A DNA stretch of 64,000 bases from JAVKSL01 sp039583695 (lineage in GTDB: Bacteria; Actinomycetota; Acidimicrobiia; Acidimicrobiales; JAJPHD01): NCBI GenBank assembly GCA_039583695.1, contig JAVKSL010000002.1, positions 1 through 64,000 of the forward strand, given 5' to 3'. Under the pieces are notes generated by a model that was given only the letters and a program-made list of their open reading frames with translations, made no database searches and was not told the origin of the DNA. A program made the translations under genes and the position numbers. Each line of letters begins with the position of its first letter. The first letter of the stretch is position 1. Shown here piece after piece: positions 25,578 through 33,146 of this stretch.

Positions 25578-26404
25578 GTCAGGCGGATCAGACCGAAGCG
25601 CTTCTCGCCGGCGGGAGTAAGACTCCAGCGGAAGAAGGCGTCGATCTCGCTGTGCAGAACCTCGAACTGACCGCGCAGGGCGCCCGGGGCGAAGAGTTGC
25701 GGAGCCTCGACGTACAGGTCGAGATCGAGGATGTAGCTGGGAACATTGGTAGCGACTGGAGGGATCCCCGGAATGCTGGATCCGCCTGGCACCAGCCCGT
25801 GGTTTGCGTTGCAGCGCACATCATCGACGAGCCCAAGCAGGGGTCCGCTCGGCGCCCCGCGCAAGTGAACTTGGCAAAGGGCGACATCAGCCACCGTCTT
25901 GTCGTCAAGCAGGGTGCTTCCCGCCCATCCGGTCAACTCGGGCCGGAACCACTCCTGCCACCCGCCCTCTTGTCCTGGAAGGGTCTCGGCAACAGAGAGG
26001 TAGCGAACTCCGAGTCTGTCGCAGCGTGGCACGCGAGCCTGTTGGGCCAAAACTGTCAGCAACTGTTCGAAGCGCTCGGCGAACTCTTCGACGCCCTCGT
26101 AAGCGACCCCGACGCTCAGGGTGGCACTCCCCGTGCTGATCGAGACGACACGACCCTCGTCATCGGTCAGCTCCCACGCCGAGCCAATCGTACCGCCTGG
26201 TGACCCCTGGCTGGGGAACTGTAGCGCGACCTCCTGGCGCTGGGCCATGTAGGGGTAACGGTCCCGGAGTTGGTCCTGGATCGGAGCGATCCCGTCGGCT
26301 GAGTTGAGACGGGCGATCAGGGGAAACCGGACCTGTGCCATAGCTTGGGCGAGGGGCGCCCGCTCCAGCCGGTATCGCTCGGGCGGGTCCAAACGGAACA
26401 TCAT
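25574..26404 (-). CDS. TIGR04255-family protein
   Basis: A 276-residue protein that begins with the family pattern (YRLERAPLAQAMAQVRFPLI) and has the central block RCDRLGVRYLSVAE and the C-terminal LHSEIDAFFRWSLTPAGEKRFG. TIGR04255 proteins are common in accessory regions, often next to a small unknown gene, and have no established biochemical role. It is first of three overlapping or closely spaced genes that lead into the BREX operon. Confidence 0.75.
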   Translation of the reverse strand: MMFRLDPPERYRLERAPLAQAMAQVRFPLIARLNSADGIAPIQDQLRDRYPYMAQRQEVALQFPSQGSPGGTIGSAWELTDDEGRVVSISTGSATLSVGVAYEGVEEFAERFEQLLTVLAQQARVPRCDRLGVRYLSVAETLPGQEGGWQEWFRPELTGWAGSTLLDDKTVADVALCQVHLRGAPSGPLLGLVDDVRCNANHGLVPGGSSIPGIPPVATNVPSYILDLDLYVEAPQLFAPGALRGQFEVLHSEIDAFFRWSLTPAGEKRFGLIRLT

Positions 26405-27139
26405 GCTTCCCTCCTCTCTCAGGGGACGCTTTCCATCTGCTTACCAGCCTAAGCCATGTTAGCCCGTCAACGTAGGCAAGCCCAGTGGGTCCCGGCGCTG
26501 CCCTGGCCCGGACCGATGAGAGCCCACCCTCCGAGCACTGTAGTTATGTCAGGTCGTCTTCCGGGGACATATGCAGTGGATTTTTTGGGATGGGAACACC
26601 TGTACGCTTGGCGGCCGGTTGGGCTCCGTCGGCTGCAAACTCCTGGACCTCTGGCCTGATGTTGATCTCAAAGTGCAGCTTCTCCTGCGGGCGCCTCGCG
26701 GGCGCCACGGGCCAATCCAGGGCGGTTGTCGCCACCCTGCTGAGCGACTGAGGGCGGCCTGGCCATTCCCAGTCCGATCCTTGCCCGTAGGGCTTGGCCA
26801 GCACTGAGAGATTTCAGCCCGTGTACTGAACTTCAGGCCGTGTACTGGCGAATGCACCCTTTCGATAAGTCCCAGGCCGTGTACTGAACTTCAGCCCGTG
26901 TACTGGCGAATGCACCTTTTCGATGAGTCCCAGCCCGTGTACTGAACTTCAGGCCGTGTACTTTCGTTGGTGTCACCTGAGCTACTTCCATGCTTGGAGC
27001 AACAAAGTTCCTGGTCGGATGGTGTTGGCTCACAATAGGCCCATGGCATTTGCACATGGAAGGGGTGACCCTCGACAAGAGGCTACGCCACAGCACCGTG
27101 CGGCCAGGTCCTTGCCTGAGCCCGAAGGACGGGAGCCCG
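26405..27139. other. Non-coding region between the three-gene module and the excisionase-like gene
   Basis: About 735 bp. The promoter for the module and BREX direction should be near 26,405-26,450, but no clear boxes were found. The main structure is the 58-bp tandem repeat at 26,815-26,963. Short open frames at 26,456-26,804 do not look like real genes. Confidence 0.5.
26815..26963. repeat. 58-bp tandem repeat with six iteron-like motifs
   Basis: Two full 58-bp units (26,815-26,872 and 26,873-26,930) and a partial third (from 26,931). Each unit holds two copies of CAG[G/C]CCGTGTACT spaced 19 nt apart, flanking the imperfect palindrome CTGAA-C-TTCAG. The six motif copies start at 26,815, 26,834, 26,873, 26,892, 26,931 and 26,950. 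The arrangement looks like protein-binding iterons. There are no spacers of CRISPR type. Confidence 0.75.
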
Positions 27140-27421
27140 ATGCCTGCGAATAGCTCACCCGGACGCGGCAGGCCGGTTCGGCCTCCCCAAGGTGTTGGCT
27201 CTGCGCGGAGCCGCTACCTGACCCTTGCTCAGGTGGTCGAGGCCTACCCGGTGTTCAGCATCCGGCTCCTGCGCCGGCTGGTCCAACAGCGCAGGATTGC
27301 GTTCAGCCGCGCTGGCCGGGTCATCGTGGTGGCGGAGGAAGATCAGGTCCTGCGCCGTGTAGCGGTGCTCGTCGATCCAGCTCGCCAGCCGAGCGACCAG
27401 GGCCGGAGGGATCGGCACTGA
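27140..27421 (+). CDS. Excisionase-like helix-turn-helix protein
   Basis: From ATG 27,140, 93 residues. The segment SRYLTLAQVVEAYPVFSIRL, then RRLVQQRRIAFSRAGRVIVV, has the winged-helix layout of MerR/AlpA-type excisionases (tyltleea...lrrlv...ipf.r.gr). It lies wholly antisense to the 3' part of the integrase frame. Residues after about VVAEEDQVL are encoded by DNA that on the other strand is integrase sequence, so the C-terminus is probably not original. Confidence 0.6.
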   Translation: MPANSSPGRGRPVRPPQGVGSARSRYLTLAQVVEAYPVFSIRLLRRLVQQRRIAFSRAGRVIVVAEEDQVLRRVAVLVDPARQPSDQGRRDRH

Positions 27422-28375
27422 GCGAGGCCCCGTCTTCGGCTCGCCCGGCTCGTCCAGGCCCACCACCCCGACATCGGCCTCGGTGACACTGATACGGCCC
27501 CAGCCGGTCGCGGGCAACTCCAGGGACCTCGCTCGGAGCATCACCACCTCGGAGGGCCGCAACCCGGCGTAGTAGACCACCGCGGTCATCAGCTGGTAGG
27601 TGCGGCTGGCCGGACGATCGTTCGGGATCGCGTCGATCAGGCGCGCCATGGTCGCCGGATCAGGTAGAGATCGGATCGGCACGGCGCGAGTGGTGCGGGT
27701 TGCCTTGCGCCTGGATCGACCCCGTGCGCCAGCGGGCCACGGGTCCGATACGATGACCCCCAGCTCTGCCGCGCGGCGGATACAGGCTCGTGAGGTACTG
27801 CGAAATCGCCGGGCGGTGCTCGGAGCCAGTGCCCCGCCGTCGAGGGTCTGGCCGAGACGCTGGTCCACGAGGGCGAGCAACGGCGCCGACAGCTGTTCAA
27901 GCGGGATGGACCACCGCCGGAGCCACGCTTCGGCTCCGTCGTCTGACCCCTCGACATCTGGCGCGAGGGAAGCCACCAGATGCGCCCGAAGACCGGGTGG
28001 GGACTCCGGTGCGCTCGGACTGACCAGCAGAGGCACGAGCCGTGATATCGCCTCCACGGCCGAGCGCCTGGTGCGCGGCGCCCACTCCGGCCACTGCTCC
28101 GCCAGCCAACTCCGGGCCCACTCGTGCGCCCGGAGGGCCTCCGGCGCCGGCTGCCACGCTGTCGGCTCACCGCTCTTGGGGTCGAAGGAGCCGCCCGACT
28201 CCACGGCGACCAGCAAGGCGCGCCGGAACCGCTCGGCCTCGACCTTGGTCCGGAACGACCGGCTGTGCTGGCTCCCGAGGACCGACCAACGGGCGATCCA
28301 GGGGCGCTTGGGGCGTTCGGCGGGGCGGTGCTGGAGCCCGTAGACCGACACGTCCGCCAGCGGCGGACCGCTCAC
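27155..28375 (-). pseudogene. Tyrosine recombinase (integrase), C-terminal catalytic part lost
   Basis: A 406-residue frame from GTG 28,375. The N-terminal SAM-like core-binding domain and the start of the catalytic domain are present: first catalytic Arg in VVYYAGLRPSEVVMLR and the beta-hairpin Lys in GEPKTGPRSVPIP. After DLIFLRHH (about residue 340) the sequence no longer resembles an integrase; it is the antisense of the excisionase-like gene. The HxxR and the nucleophilic Tyr are not found here or in other frames downstream. An internal deletion fusing the int and xis 3' ends is the simplest account. The integrase should be inactive. Confidence 0.75.
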
Positions 28376-28379
28376 GATT

Positions 28380-28397
28380 GGGACCAGGCTGGGACGG
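28380..28397. repeat. Third copy of the 18-bp putative integrase arm site
   Basis: GGGACCAGGCTGGGACGG, identical to the copies at 8,480 and 8,503. It starts 4 nt upstream of the integrase GTG, so a protein bound here could also control int expression. Confidence 0.5.
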
Positions 28398-28511
28398 CCA
28401 CCTATTCAGCTTAGCTGAGCCCGTCAAGCGCCGGCGGACAAAGCCCACTGCCGAGGCTCTCAGTGTTGCCAAGGCGTCAACATATGACCTGGTAGAGCCT
28501 ATATTCTCTCT

Positions 28512-28594
28512 CGCACGCCGCTCACCTCGCCGACCGGCTAAGATGGTGTACGGAGGGATGCGAGAGCGGCCGAATCGGGCGGTCTCGAAAACCG
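28512..28594. repeat. attR: right copy of the 83-bp island-flanking direct repeat
   Basis: Identical to 8,265-8,347. It covers the upstream region (with TAAGAT at 28,539-28,544 as likely -10) and the first 43 bases of the intact tRNA-Ser, ending at the anticodon stem. The island therefore supplies the promoter region and 5' half of the working tRNA. Confidence 0.85.
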
Positions 28595-28637
28595 CTGTGG
28601 GTCCTGCCCACCGTGGGTTCAAATCCCACTCCCTCCG
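28552..28637 (+). tRNA. tRNA-Ser (anticodon CGA)
   Basis: Acceptor arm GGAGGGA (28,552-28,558) pairs with TCCCTCC (28,630-28,636). The anticodon stem GCGGT/ACCGC encloses the loop CTCGAAA with anticodon CGA. A long variable arm (class II) contains GGGTCCTGCCC, and the T-arm is GTGGG-TTCAAAT-CCCAC. The discriminator base is G at 28,637 and CCA is not encoded. It reads UCG serine codons. Confidence 0.95.
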
Positions 28638-28642
28638 CCCGA

Positions 28643-28669
28643 CCGTTGAGCAGGGTCCCTGCTCAACGG
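28643..28669. terminator. Bidirectional hairpin terminator after tRNA-Ser
   Basis: CCGTTGAGCAGGG (28,643-28,655) and CCCTGCTCAACGG (28,657-28,669) form a perfect 13-bp inverted repeat, followed by CCATTCTTT. It lies between the tRNA and the convergent cell-wall protein gene and can serve both. Confidence 0.8.
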
Positions 28670-28692
28670 CCATTCTTTGTGCAATTACCTTG

Positions 28693-30327
28693 CTAGTTGG
28701 TGGAGGTAGCGCCCAGGTCCGCCGCCACCTCTGTGTAGGTGGGCCCCGATACGGCAGCAGTGCCACCAAAGACGAAGGTCGAGGTAACGGTGGCCTTGGC
28801 CGTCGACAGGTACGTCGCGGTGCTCGAGGGCACCGAGGTGGGCTGCACCAGCACCATCGGGCCGCCGTGCGTGGCCACCTGAGCTGCGCCCACCAGAGCA
28901 TCGGGGAACAGGTCTCCCCGAGCCACGCCCAAGGTCGTCGGGTTCGCAGAGAAGTGGCCGGCGACCATGACCGCGGTGGCGAAGCGATCGGTCCCGACAA
29001 AGGGTGTGGCCGTCGGATCGGCCTGGGCGGCGGGGCCACCCAGGGCGTAGCGAGTATCCCCACTGTGGGCGGCCAGGTAGGCAGCGGTCTCCGGGGACTG
29101 GGTCGTGCCGTTGGTCAGCAGGATTGCCCCGCTGGAGTTCACGGCGGCGGCGTCCGCAGACAGGGCGTCAGCAAAGTCCGTGTTGGTGGCTTCGAGGATG
29201 ACCTTGGGGTTCCCGAGCGCCTGGGCGATGGCGACCGCAGTGGCGTCCTCGTCGACGCCGGCCACCCGGACGGGACGGTACCCGGCCGTGGTGAGCTGAA
29301 TGTCGATGCCCGGGGCCAGGGCGGAGCTCCCGCCCAGCAGGTAGACATTGGCGCCCGACGGAGCCACCCGCTTGATCTCGGTCAACACGGCAGGAGCCAG
29401 GGTGGACGATTGGGATGCCGGCGGGGTGAGCAGCAGAGGTCCACCCACACGATGAGCCAGCGGCACGCCGATCAGGGCGTCCGGGAAGGCGTCGTCGCGG
29501 GCAACCACGACCGCCTGAGCCGAACCGGTGGCGGGAAACGCCTGCTGAGAGACAGCAATCGAGGTGGCAACCCGGTCCGGGCCGGCCACCCGCGTGATGG
29601 TCGGAGCGGCGCTGGTCGTGGTGGTGGTGGTCCCGCTGGTCGTGGTGGTAGTGGTGGTGGTGGGCGCGGGGTTCACGTCAGGCCCGGAGGCCGAGCAGGT
29701 AACTTGGCCCAACAGCAAGAACAGCGGGCCCCCGCCCAAAGCCGTTGCGATGTCGACCTCCGGACCATTCACCGTGATCGAGGTCGAACCGGTGGTGTTG
29801 GTCTGTGTCTGGCTCCCGAAATTGATGAAGCCGGTGCCATTGGGCAAGATGGTGGGGGCAGTACCGAGCAGGTTGCCCGTTGGCAGGGGTTGCCCGTTGG
29901 CGAAGCCGTTCACGATGGTCACCGATCCGGTGGAGCCCGAGGATCCGCTGGTGCAGGTGGTGACGATGGCGCCAGAGGTCAGCACACCCGGGATGTCAAC
30001 GTTGACGATGGTGGTTGTGCTGGTCACCGAGCCGCTCGGGCCCGGGACGTTGGCCGAGGTGCTGGTGACGGTCGGAACGCCGATCAGTGAGCCCAAGGCG
30101 ATGCCCGATGCCGTCCCGCCGGGGGGAAGCGAGACTGTCGGGTCCAGGCTGGCCGGCACGGACACGCCCAGGATGTTGCCGGTCACGCCGTCGGCGCTGC
30201 CCGTCACCGATGTCACGCTGGCCCCAGCCGGACCGGCGACAACCAGCCCAGCTAGGGCCAGCGCCACCGCTCCCACTCCAACGACACTCGCTCGCAGGAC
30301 AACCTTGGTTAGCTTCACTTGGCTCAC
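28693..30327 (-). CDS. Secreted cell-wall-binding repeat (CWB2) protein
   Basis: About 544 residues from GTG 30,327. A signal peptide (KVVLRASVVGVGAVALALAG, cleavage near AGASV) is followed by a Gly/Ser/Thr-rich beta domain of about 200 residues, a Thr-rich linker, and three CWB2-type repeats beginning at TRVAGPDRVATSIAVS (with DDAFPDALIGVPLA and VYLLGGSSALAP), the pattern of cell wall binding repeat 2. Such proteins attach non-covalently to cell wall polymers. The start could also be GTG 30,318. A ribosome-binding sequence AAGGA precedes both. Confidence 0.8.
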   Translation of the reverse strand: MSQVKLTKVVLRASVVGVGAVALALAGLVVAGPAGASVTSVTGSADGVTGNILGVSVPASLDPTVSLPPGGTASGIALGSLIGVPTVTSTSANVPGPSGSVTSTTTIVNVDIPGVLTSGAIVTTCTSGSSGSTGSVTIVNGFANGQPLPTGNLLGTAPTILPNGTGFINFGSQTQTNTTGSTSITVNGPEVDIATALGGGPLFLLLGQVTCSASGPDVNPAPTTTTTTTTSGTTTTTTSAAPTITRVAGPDRVATSIAVSQQAFPATGSAQAVVVARDDAFPDALIGVPLAHRVGGPLLLTPPASQSSTLAPAVLTEIKRVAPSGANVYLLGGSSALAPGIDIQLTTAGYRPVRVAGVDEDATAVAIAQALGNPKVILEATNTDFADALSADAAAVNSSGAILLTNGTTQSPETAAYLAAHSGDTRYALGGPAAQADPTATPFVGTDRFATAVMVAGHFSANPTTLGVARGDLFPDALVGAAQVATHGGPMVLVQPTSVPSSTATYLSTAKATVTSTFVFGGTAAVSGPTYTEVAADLGATSTN

Positions 30328-30466
30328 CGATCCTTGGTTAGGGCCCACAACACGAGATAGACGCTCGCGGAGCCTCGGTGTCACGGGATAAGTGACTTCA
30401 AGGGGTCGGAGGCGAGGCTCAGCTCCACCCAGCTCCCCCGTTACCTGTACCCGTTTCCATTACTGA

Positions 30467-30472
30467 TATACT
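30467..30472 (+). promoter_or_regulatory. Putative -10 box of the metal transporter operon
   Basis: TATACT ends 7 nt before the ATG at 30,480, so transcription would begin at or next to the start codon, giving a leaderless or near-leaderless mRNA. A GGAG at 30,473-30,476 overlaps this region. No convincing -35 or metal-regulator box was identified. Confidence 0.35.
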
Positions 30473-30479
30473 GGAGCCG

Positions 30480-31394
30480 ATGGGTACACGAAGTCGGCTC
30501 GGTGCGCTGGCAGTGGTGGGCGCGGTGCTGCTTGCGGGCTGCGGGGCTCCCGGGGGCGGGATCTCCGGGACCATATCCGTCGTGGCGGCAGAGAACACCT
30601 ACGGCAACGTTGCGACCCAGATCGGCGGATCCTACGTCCGTGTGACCTCGGTCGAACGCAATCCCAACACCGACCCCCATACCTACGAGGTGAGCCCGGG
30701 CGTGGCGGCGTCGGTGAGCAACGCCGACCTTGTGATCCAGAATGGAGTCGGCTACGACAGTTTCATCAACAAGGTCGAGTCGGCGTCGCCGAACCCGAAG
30801 CGCCTGGTCGTGGACGTCCAGGACCTGCTGGGACGGCCGAACGACACCCCCAACCCACACCTGTGGTACAACCCGACCACCATGCCCAAGGTGGCAGACG
30901 CGCTGGCTGGCGACCTCTCCAAGCTGCAGCCTGCGCACGCCGCCTACTTCAAGGCCAGGGCAGCTAGGTTCGTCGCCTCACTGGGCCCTTGGCTCGCAGC
31001 CATCGCCAAGTTCAAGGCAACCTACGGAGGGACGCCCGTGGCGACCACCGAGCCAGTGGCGGACTACCTGCTCCAAGCGATGGGGGCCGACAACGTGACA
31101 CCGTTTGGCTTGCAAGCCGACATCATGAACGGTGTGGACCCCTCCCCCCAGGCGGTGACGCTCCAGAACAGCCTGTTTGCTCAACACAGGGTGAAGGTCT
31201 TCGTGTACAACCAGCAAGTGACCGACTCGTTGACCCAGGGCTTCGTCAACGAGGCCCGCTCCGCCGGCATCCCGGTTGTCGGCGTCTACGAGACCATGCC
31301 CACCCCTGGCTACGACTACCAGACCTGGATGTTGGCCGAGGTCAACGCCCTGACCAAGGCCGTGGCCAACCGAAGCTCGACGGTGAAGCTCTAG
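30480..31394 (+). CDS. Metal ABC transporter substrate-binding lipoprotein (ZnuA/TroA family)
   Basis: A 304-residue protein. The signal peptide ends in the lipobox LLAGC. Family metal ligands are visible: His in NTDPHTYEVSP and in PNPHLWYNP. The C-terminal region carries VVGVYETMPTPGYDYQTW. It lacks the His-rich loop typical of Zn-specific ZnuA, so zinc, manganese or iron remain possible. It is first in a four-gene operon with an ATPase and two permeases; its TAG stop overlaps the next GTG by one base. Confidence 0.88.
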   Translation: MGTRSRLGALAVVGAVLLAGCGAPGGGISGTISVVAAENTYGNVATQIGGSYVRVTSVERNPNTDPHTYEVSPGVAASVSNADLVIQNGVGYDSFINKVESASPNPKRLVVDVQDLLGRPNDTPNPHLWYNPTTMPKVADALAGDLSKLQPAHAAYFKARAARFVASLGPWLAAIAKFKATYGGTPVATTEPVADYLLQAMGADNVTPFGLQADIMNGVDPSPQAVTLQNSLFAQHRVKVFVYNQQVTDSLTQGFVNEARSAGIPVVGVYETMPTPGYDYQTWMLAEVNALTKAVANRSSTVKL

Positions 31395-32242
31395 TGGCGG
31401 TCCCTCGTGCGGGCTCGACGCTGTCCCAAGCTGGCACAGATGCGGGCCGCGCAGAGGTCCTCACAGTCAGGGGGCTGAGTGTGTCGTTGGGCGGGCGGGA
31501 GGTCCTGCACCAGGTCAGCTTCAGCATGGCACCTGGCGAGGTCACCGGGCTGATCGGCTCGAACGGCGCCGGGAAGACGACCTTGCTCCGAGCAATCCTC
31601 GGACTCGTGACCCCCACCTCAGGCGAGGTGCTCATCGCCGGGCGCCCCCGCTCGCGCCGTAACCCGCTGGTCGGCTACGTCCCCCAAAGGCTCACCCTTG
31701 ACCCGGACATACCCCTGCGAGCCCGGGACCTGGTTGGGCTGGGCCTGGATGGCCACCGCTTCGGCGCCCCCTGGCCCTCGGCGGCCCGACGAGCGTCCAT
31801 CGACCAAGCGCTGGCTGGGGTGGACGCCACTCACCTCGCCGGAGCCCGGGTGGGGAAGCTGTCCGGCGGTGAGCAACAGCGCATAATGATCGCCCAGGCT
31901 CTCATCAGCCGCCCGAGACTGCTGCTGCTCGACGAGCCGCTAGCCAACCTGGACATCCGCAACGAAGGCGAGGTGGTTGCCCTGCTGGCCCGGATCGCCG
32001 CCACCGAGCACGTCGCGGTGCTGATCTCAGCTCACGACATGAACCCCCTGCTCGGCTTCATGGACCGCGTCGTCTACATCGCAGCTGGACGGGCGACCAG
32101 CGGCACGGCCGAAGAGGTGGTGCAAACAGAGACCCTCAGCGCTTTGTACGGACACCGCGTGGACGTTGTCCACGTCAACGGCCGGGTCCTGGTGGTTGCG
32201 GGGCGCGAGGACTCCCACGCCCACTGCGACGGCGGTCCCTGA
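31394..32242 (+). CDS. Metal ABC transporter ATP-binding protein
   Basis: A 282-residue ABC ATPase. Walker A GSNGAGKTT, signature LSGGEQQR, Walker B LLLLDEPLANLD and the switch His in LISAHDMN are all intact. GTG 31,394 shares its G with the TAG stop of the binding-protein gene. It powers uptake of the metal ion bound by the lipoprotein. Confidence 0.92.
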   Translation: MAVPRAGSTLSQAGTDAGRAEVLTVRGLSVSLGGREVLHQVSFSMAPGEVTGLIGSNGAGKTTLLRAILGLVTPTSGEVLIAGRPRSRRNPLVGYVPQRLTLDPDIPLRARDLVGLGLDGHRFGAPWPSAARRASIDQALAGVDATHLAGARVGKLSGGEQQRIMIAQALISRPRLLLLDEPLANLDIRNEGEVVALLARIAATEHVAVLISAHDMNPLLGFMDRVVYIAAGRATSGTAEEVVQTETLSALYGHRVDVVHVNGRVLVVAGREDSHAHCDGGP

Positions 32243-32270
32243 TGGGCACCTCCGGCCAAGGTGCCTCCTG

Positions 32271-33146
32271 ATGAGCGCCATCGTCACCTCGTTCACCGGG
32301 GGGGTGTTCGGCCCAGGCTTCTTCTCCAGCCCGCCGGTCCACGTCGCCCTGGTTGTCGGCGGCGTGGTGGCCGTCGTCTCGGGGGTGGTCGGGACCTTCA
32401 CTGTCATGAGGGGCCAGTCCTTTGCCGGGCACGCTCTGTCCGACATCGGGACCGCTGGTGGTGCAGCAGCTTTCCTGCTGGGGATCAGCCCCCTGTTTGG
32501 CTTTACCGCAATGAACGTGGCCGCCGCCGGAGTCATGGAGACGATCGGCATCCGCCGGCCCCGGGGCCGAGACTTGGCCACGGGGATCGTGCTCGGTGCC
32601 GGGCTGGGGCTGGCCGCTGCCTTCTTGTTTCTCGGAACCACCGAGACGAGCACGACGGGAGCCGCGGTCAATGTCCTGTTTGGCTCGGTCTTCACCCTGC
32701 CGACTTCGATTGTCCCGGTGATCGGCATCTTCGGCGCGGTCGCACTGGCGCTGATCGCCGTGCTCTACCGCCCGCTGGTCCTCAGCTCGCTCAGCTCCGA
32801 CCTGGCCTCCGCCCGGGGAGTCCCGGTCCGCCTGGTCGGGCTGGGCCACCTCCTGGCCCTGGCGCTCGCGGTCTCCCTCTCGGCGGTGACCATCGGCGCC
32901 ATCTTGAGCACCGCGCTGCTGATCGGCCCACCTGCCGCCGCGCTCCGGCTCACCAAGCGCACCGGCTGGGCCATCGTGGTCTCCTGCGCCATCGGCCTGG
33001 TCGCCACCTGGGGGGGCGTCCTGGCCTCCTACGACAGCTATTACTGGCCACCCACGCATCATGGCTGGCCGGTCAGCTTCTTCGTGGTCACGCTGGTGCT
33101 TGCGTTCTACGTGCTTGCCGGCGCGATCACCAAGGCCCGAGCCTGA
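32271..33146 (+). CDS. Metal ABC transporter permease 1
   Basis: A 291-residue ABC-3 family permease with about eight membrane segments. Conserved features include GTFTVMRGQSFAGHALSDIG near the N-terminus and LSTALLIGPPAAALRL, the cytoplasmic coupling region. The start ATG 32,271 is in family register. Its TGA overlaps the ATG of the second permease by one base. Confidence 0.9.
   Translation: MSAIVTSFTGGVFGPGFFSSPPVHVALVVGGVVAVVSGVVGTFTVMRGQSFAGHALSDIGTAGGAAAFLLGISPLFGFTAMNVAAAGVMETIGIRRPRGRDLATGIVLGAGLGLAAAFLFLGTTETSTTGAAVNVLFGSVFTLPTSIVPVIGIFGAVALALIAVLYRPLVLSSLSSDLASARGVPVRLVGLGHLLALALAVSLSAVTIGAILSTALLIGPPAAALRLTKRTGWAIVVSCAIGLVATWGGVLASYDSYYWPPTHHGWPVSFFVVTLVLAFYVLAGAITKARA

Larger units (their letters stand above)
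8265..28594. mobile_element. tRNA-Ser-integrated genomic island carrying a BREX variant (about 20.3 kb)
   Basis: The segment between two identical 83-bp repeats at a tRNA-Ser gene contains an integrase, an excisionase-like gene, an iteron-like repeat, a BREX operon and accessory genes. The flanks are unrelated housekeeping operons (atp on the left; cell-wall and metal-transport genes on the right). Repeat identity, the tRNA target and the integrase beside the right repeat together define an integrated element. Because the integrase lacks its catalytic end, the element is probably no longer mobile by itself. Confidence 0.85.

Noticed and set aside
26544..26804. Minus-strand open frame containing KLHFEINIRPEVQEF
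   Set aside because: Looks partly protein-like, but lacks a start context and any recognisable family; may be a decayed remnant and is not supportable as a gene.
26815..26963. Possible CRISPR array
   Set aside because: The repeats are tandem 58-bp units with near-identical interiors; there are no unique spacers of regular length and no cas genes.
30421..30480. Zur or Mtr-type box upstream of the metal transporter
   Set aside because: A weak half-match (TAATGGAAACGGG) is visible on the minus strand, but no convincing palindrome.
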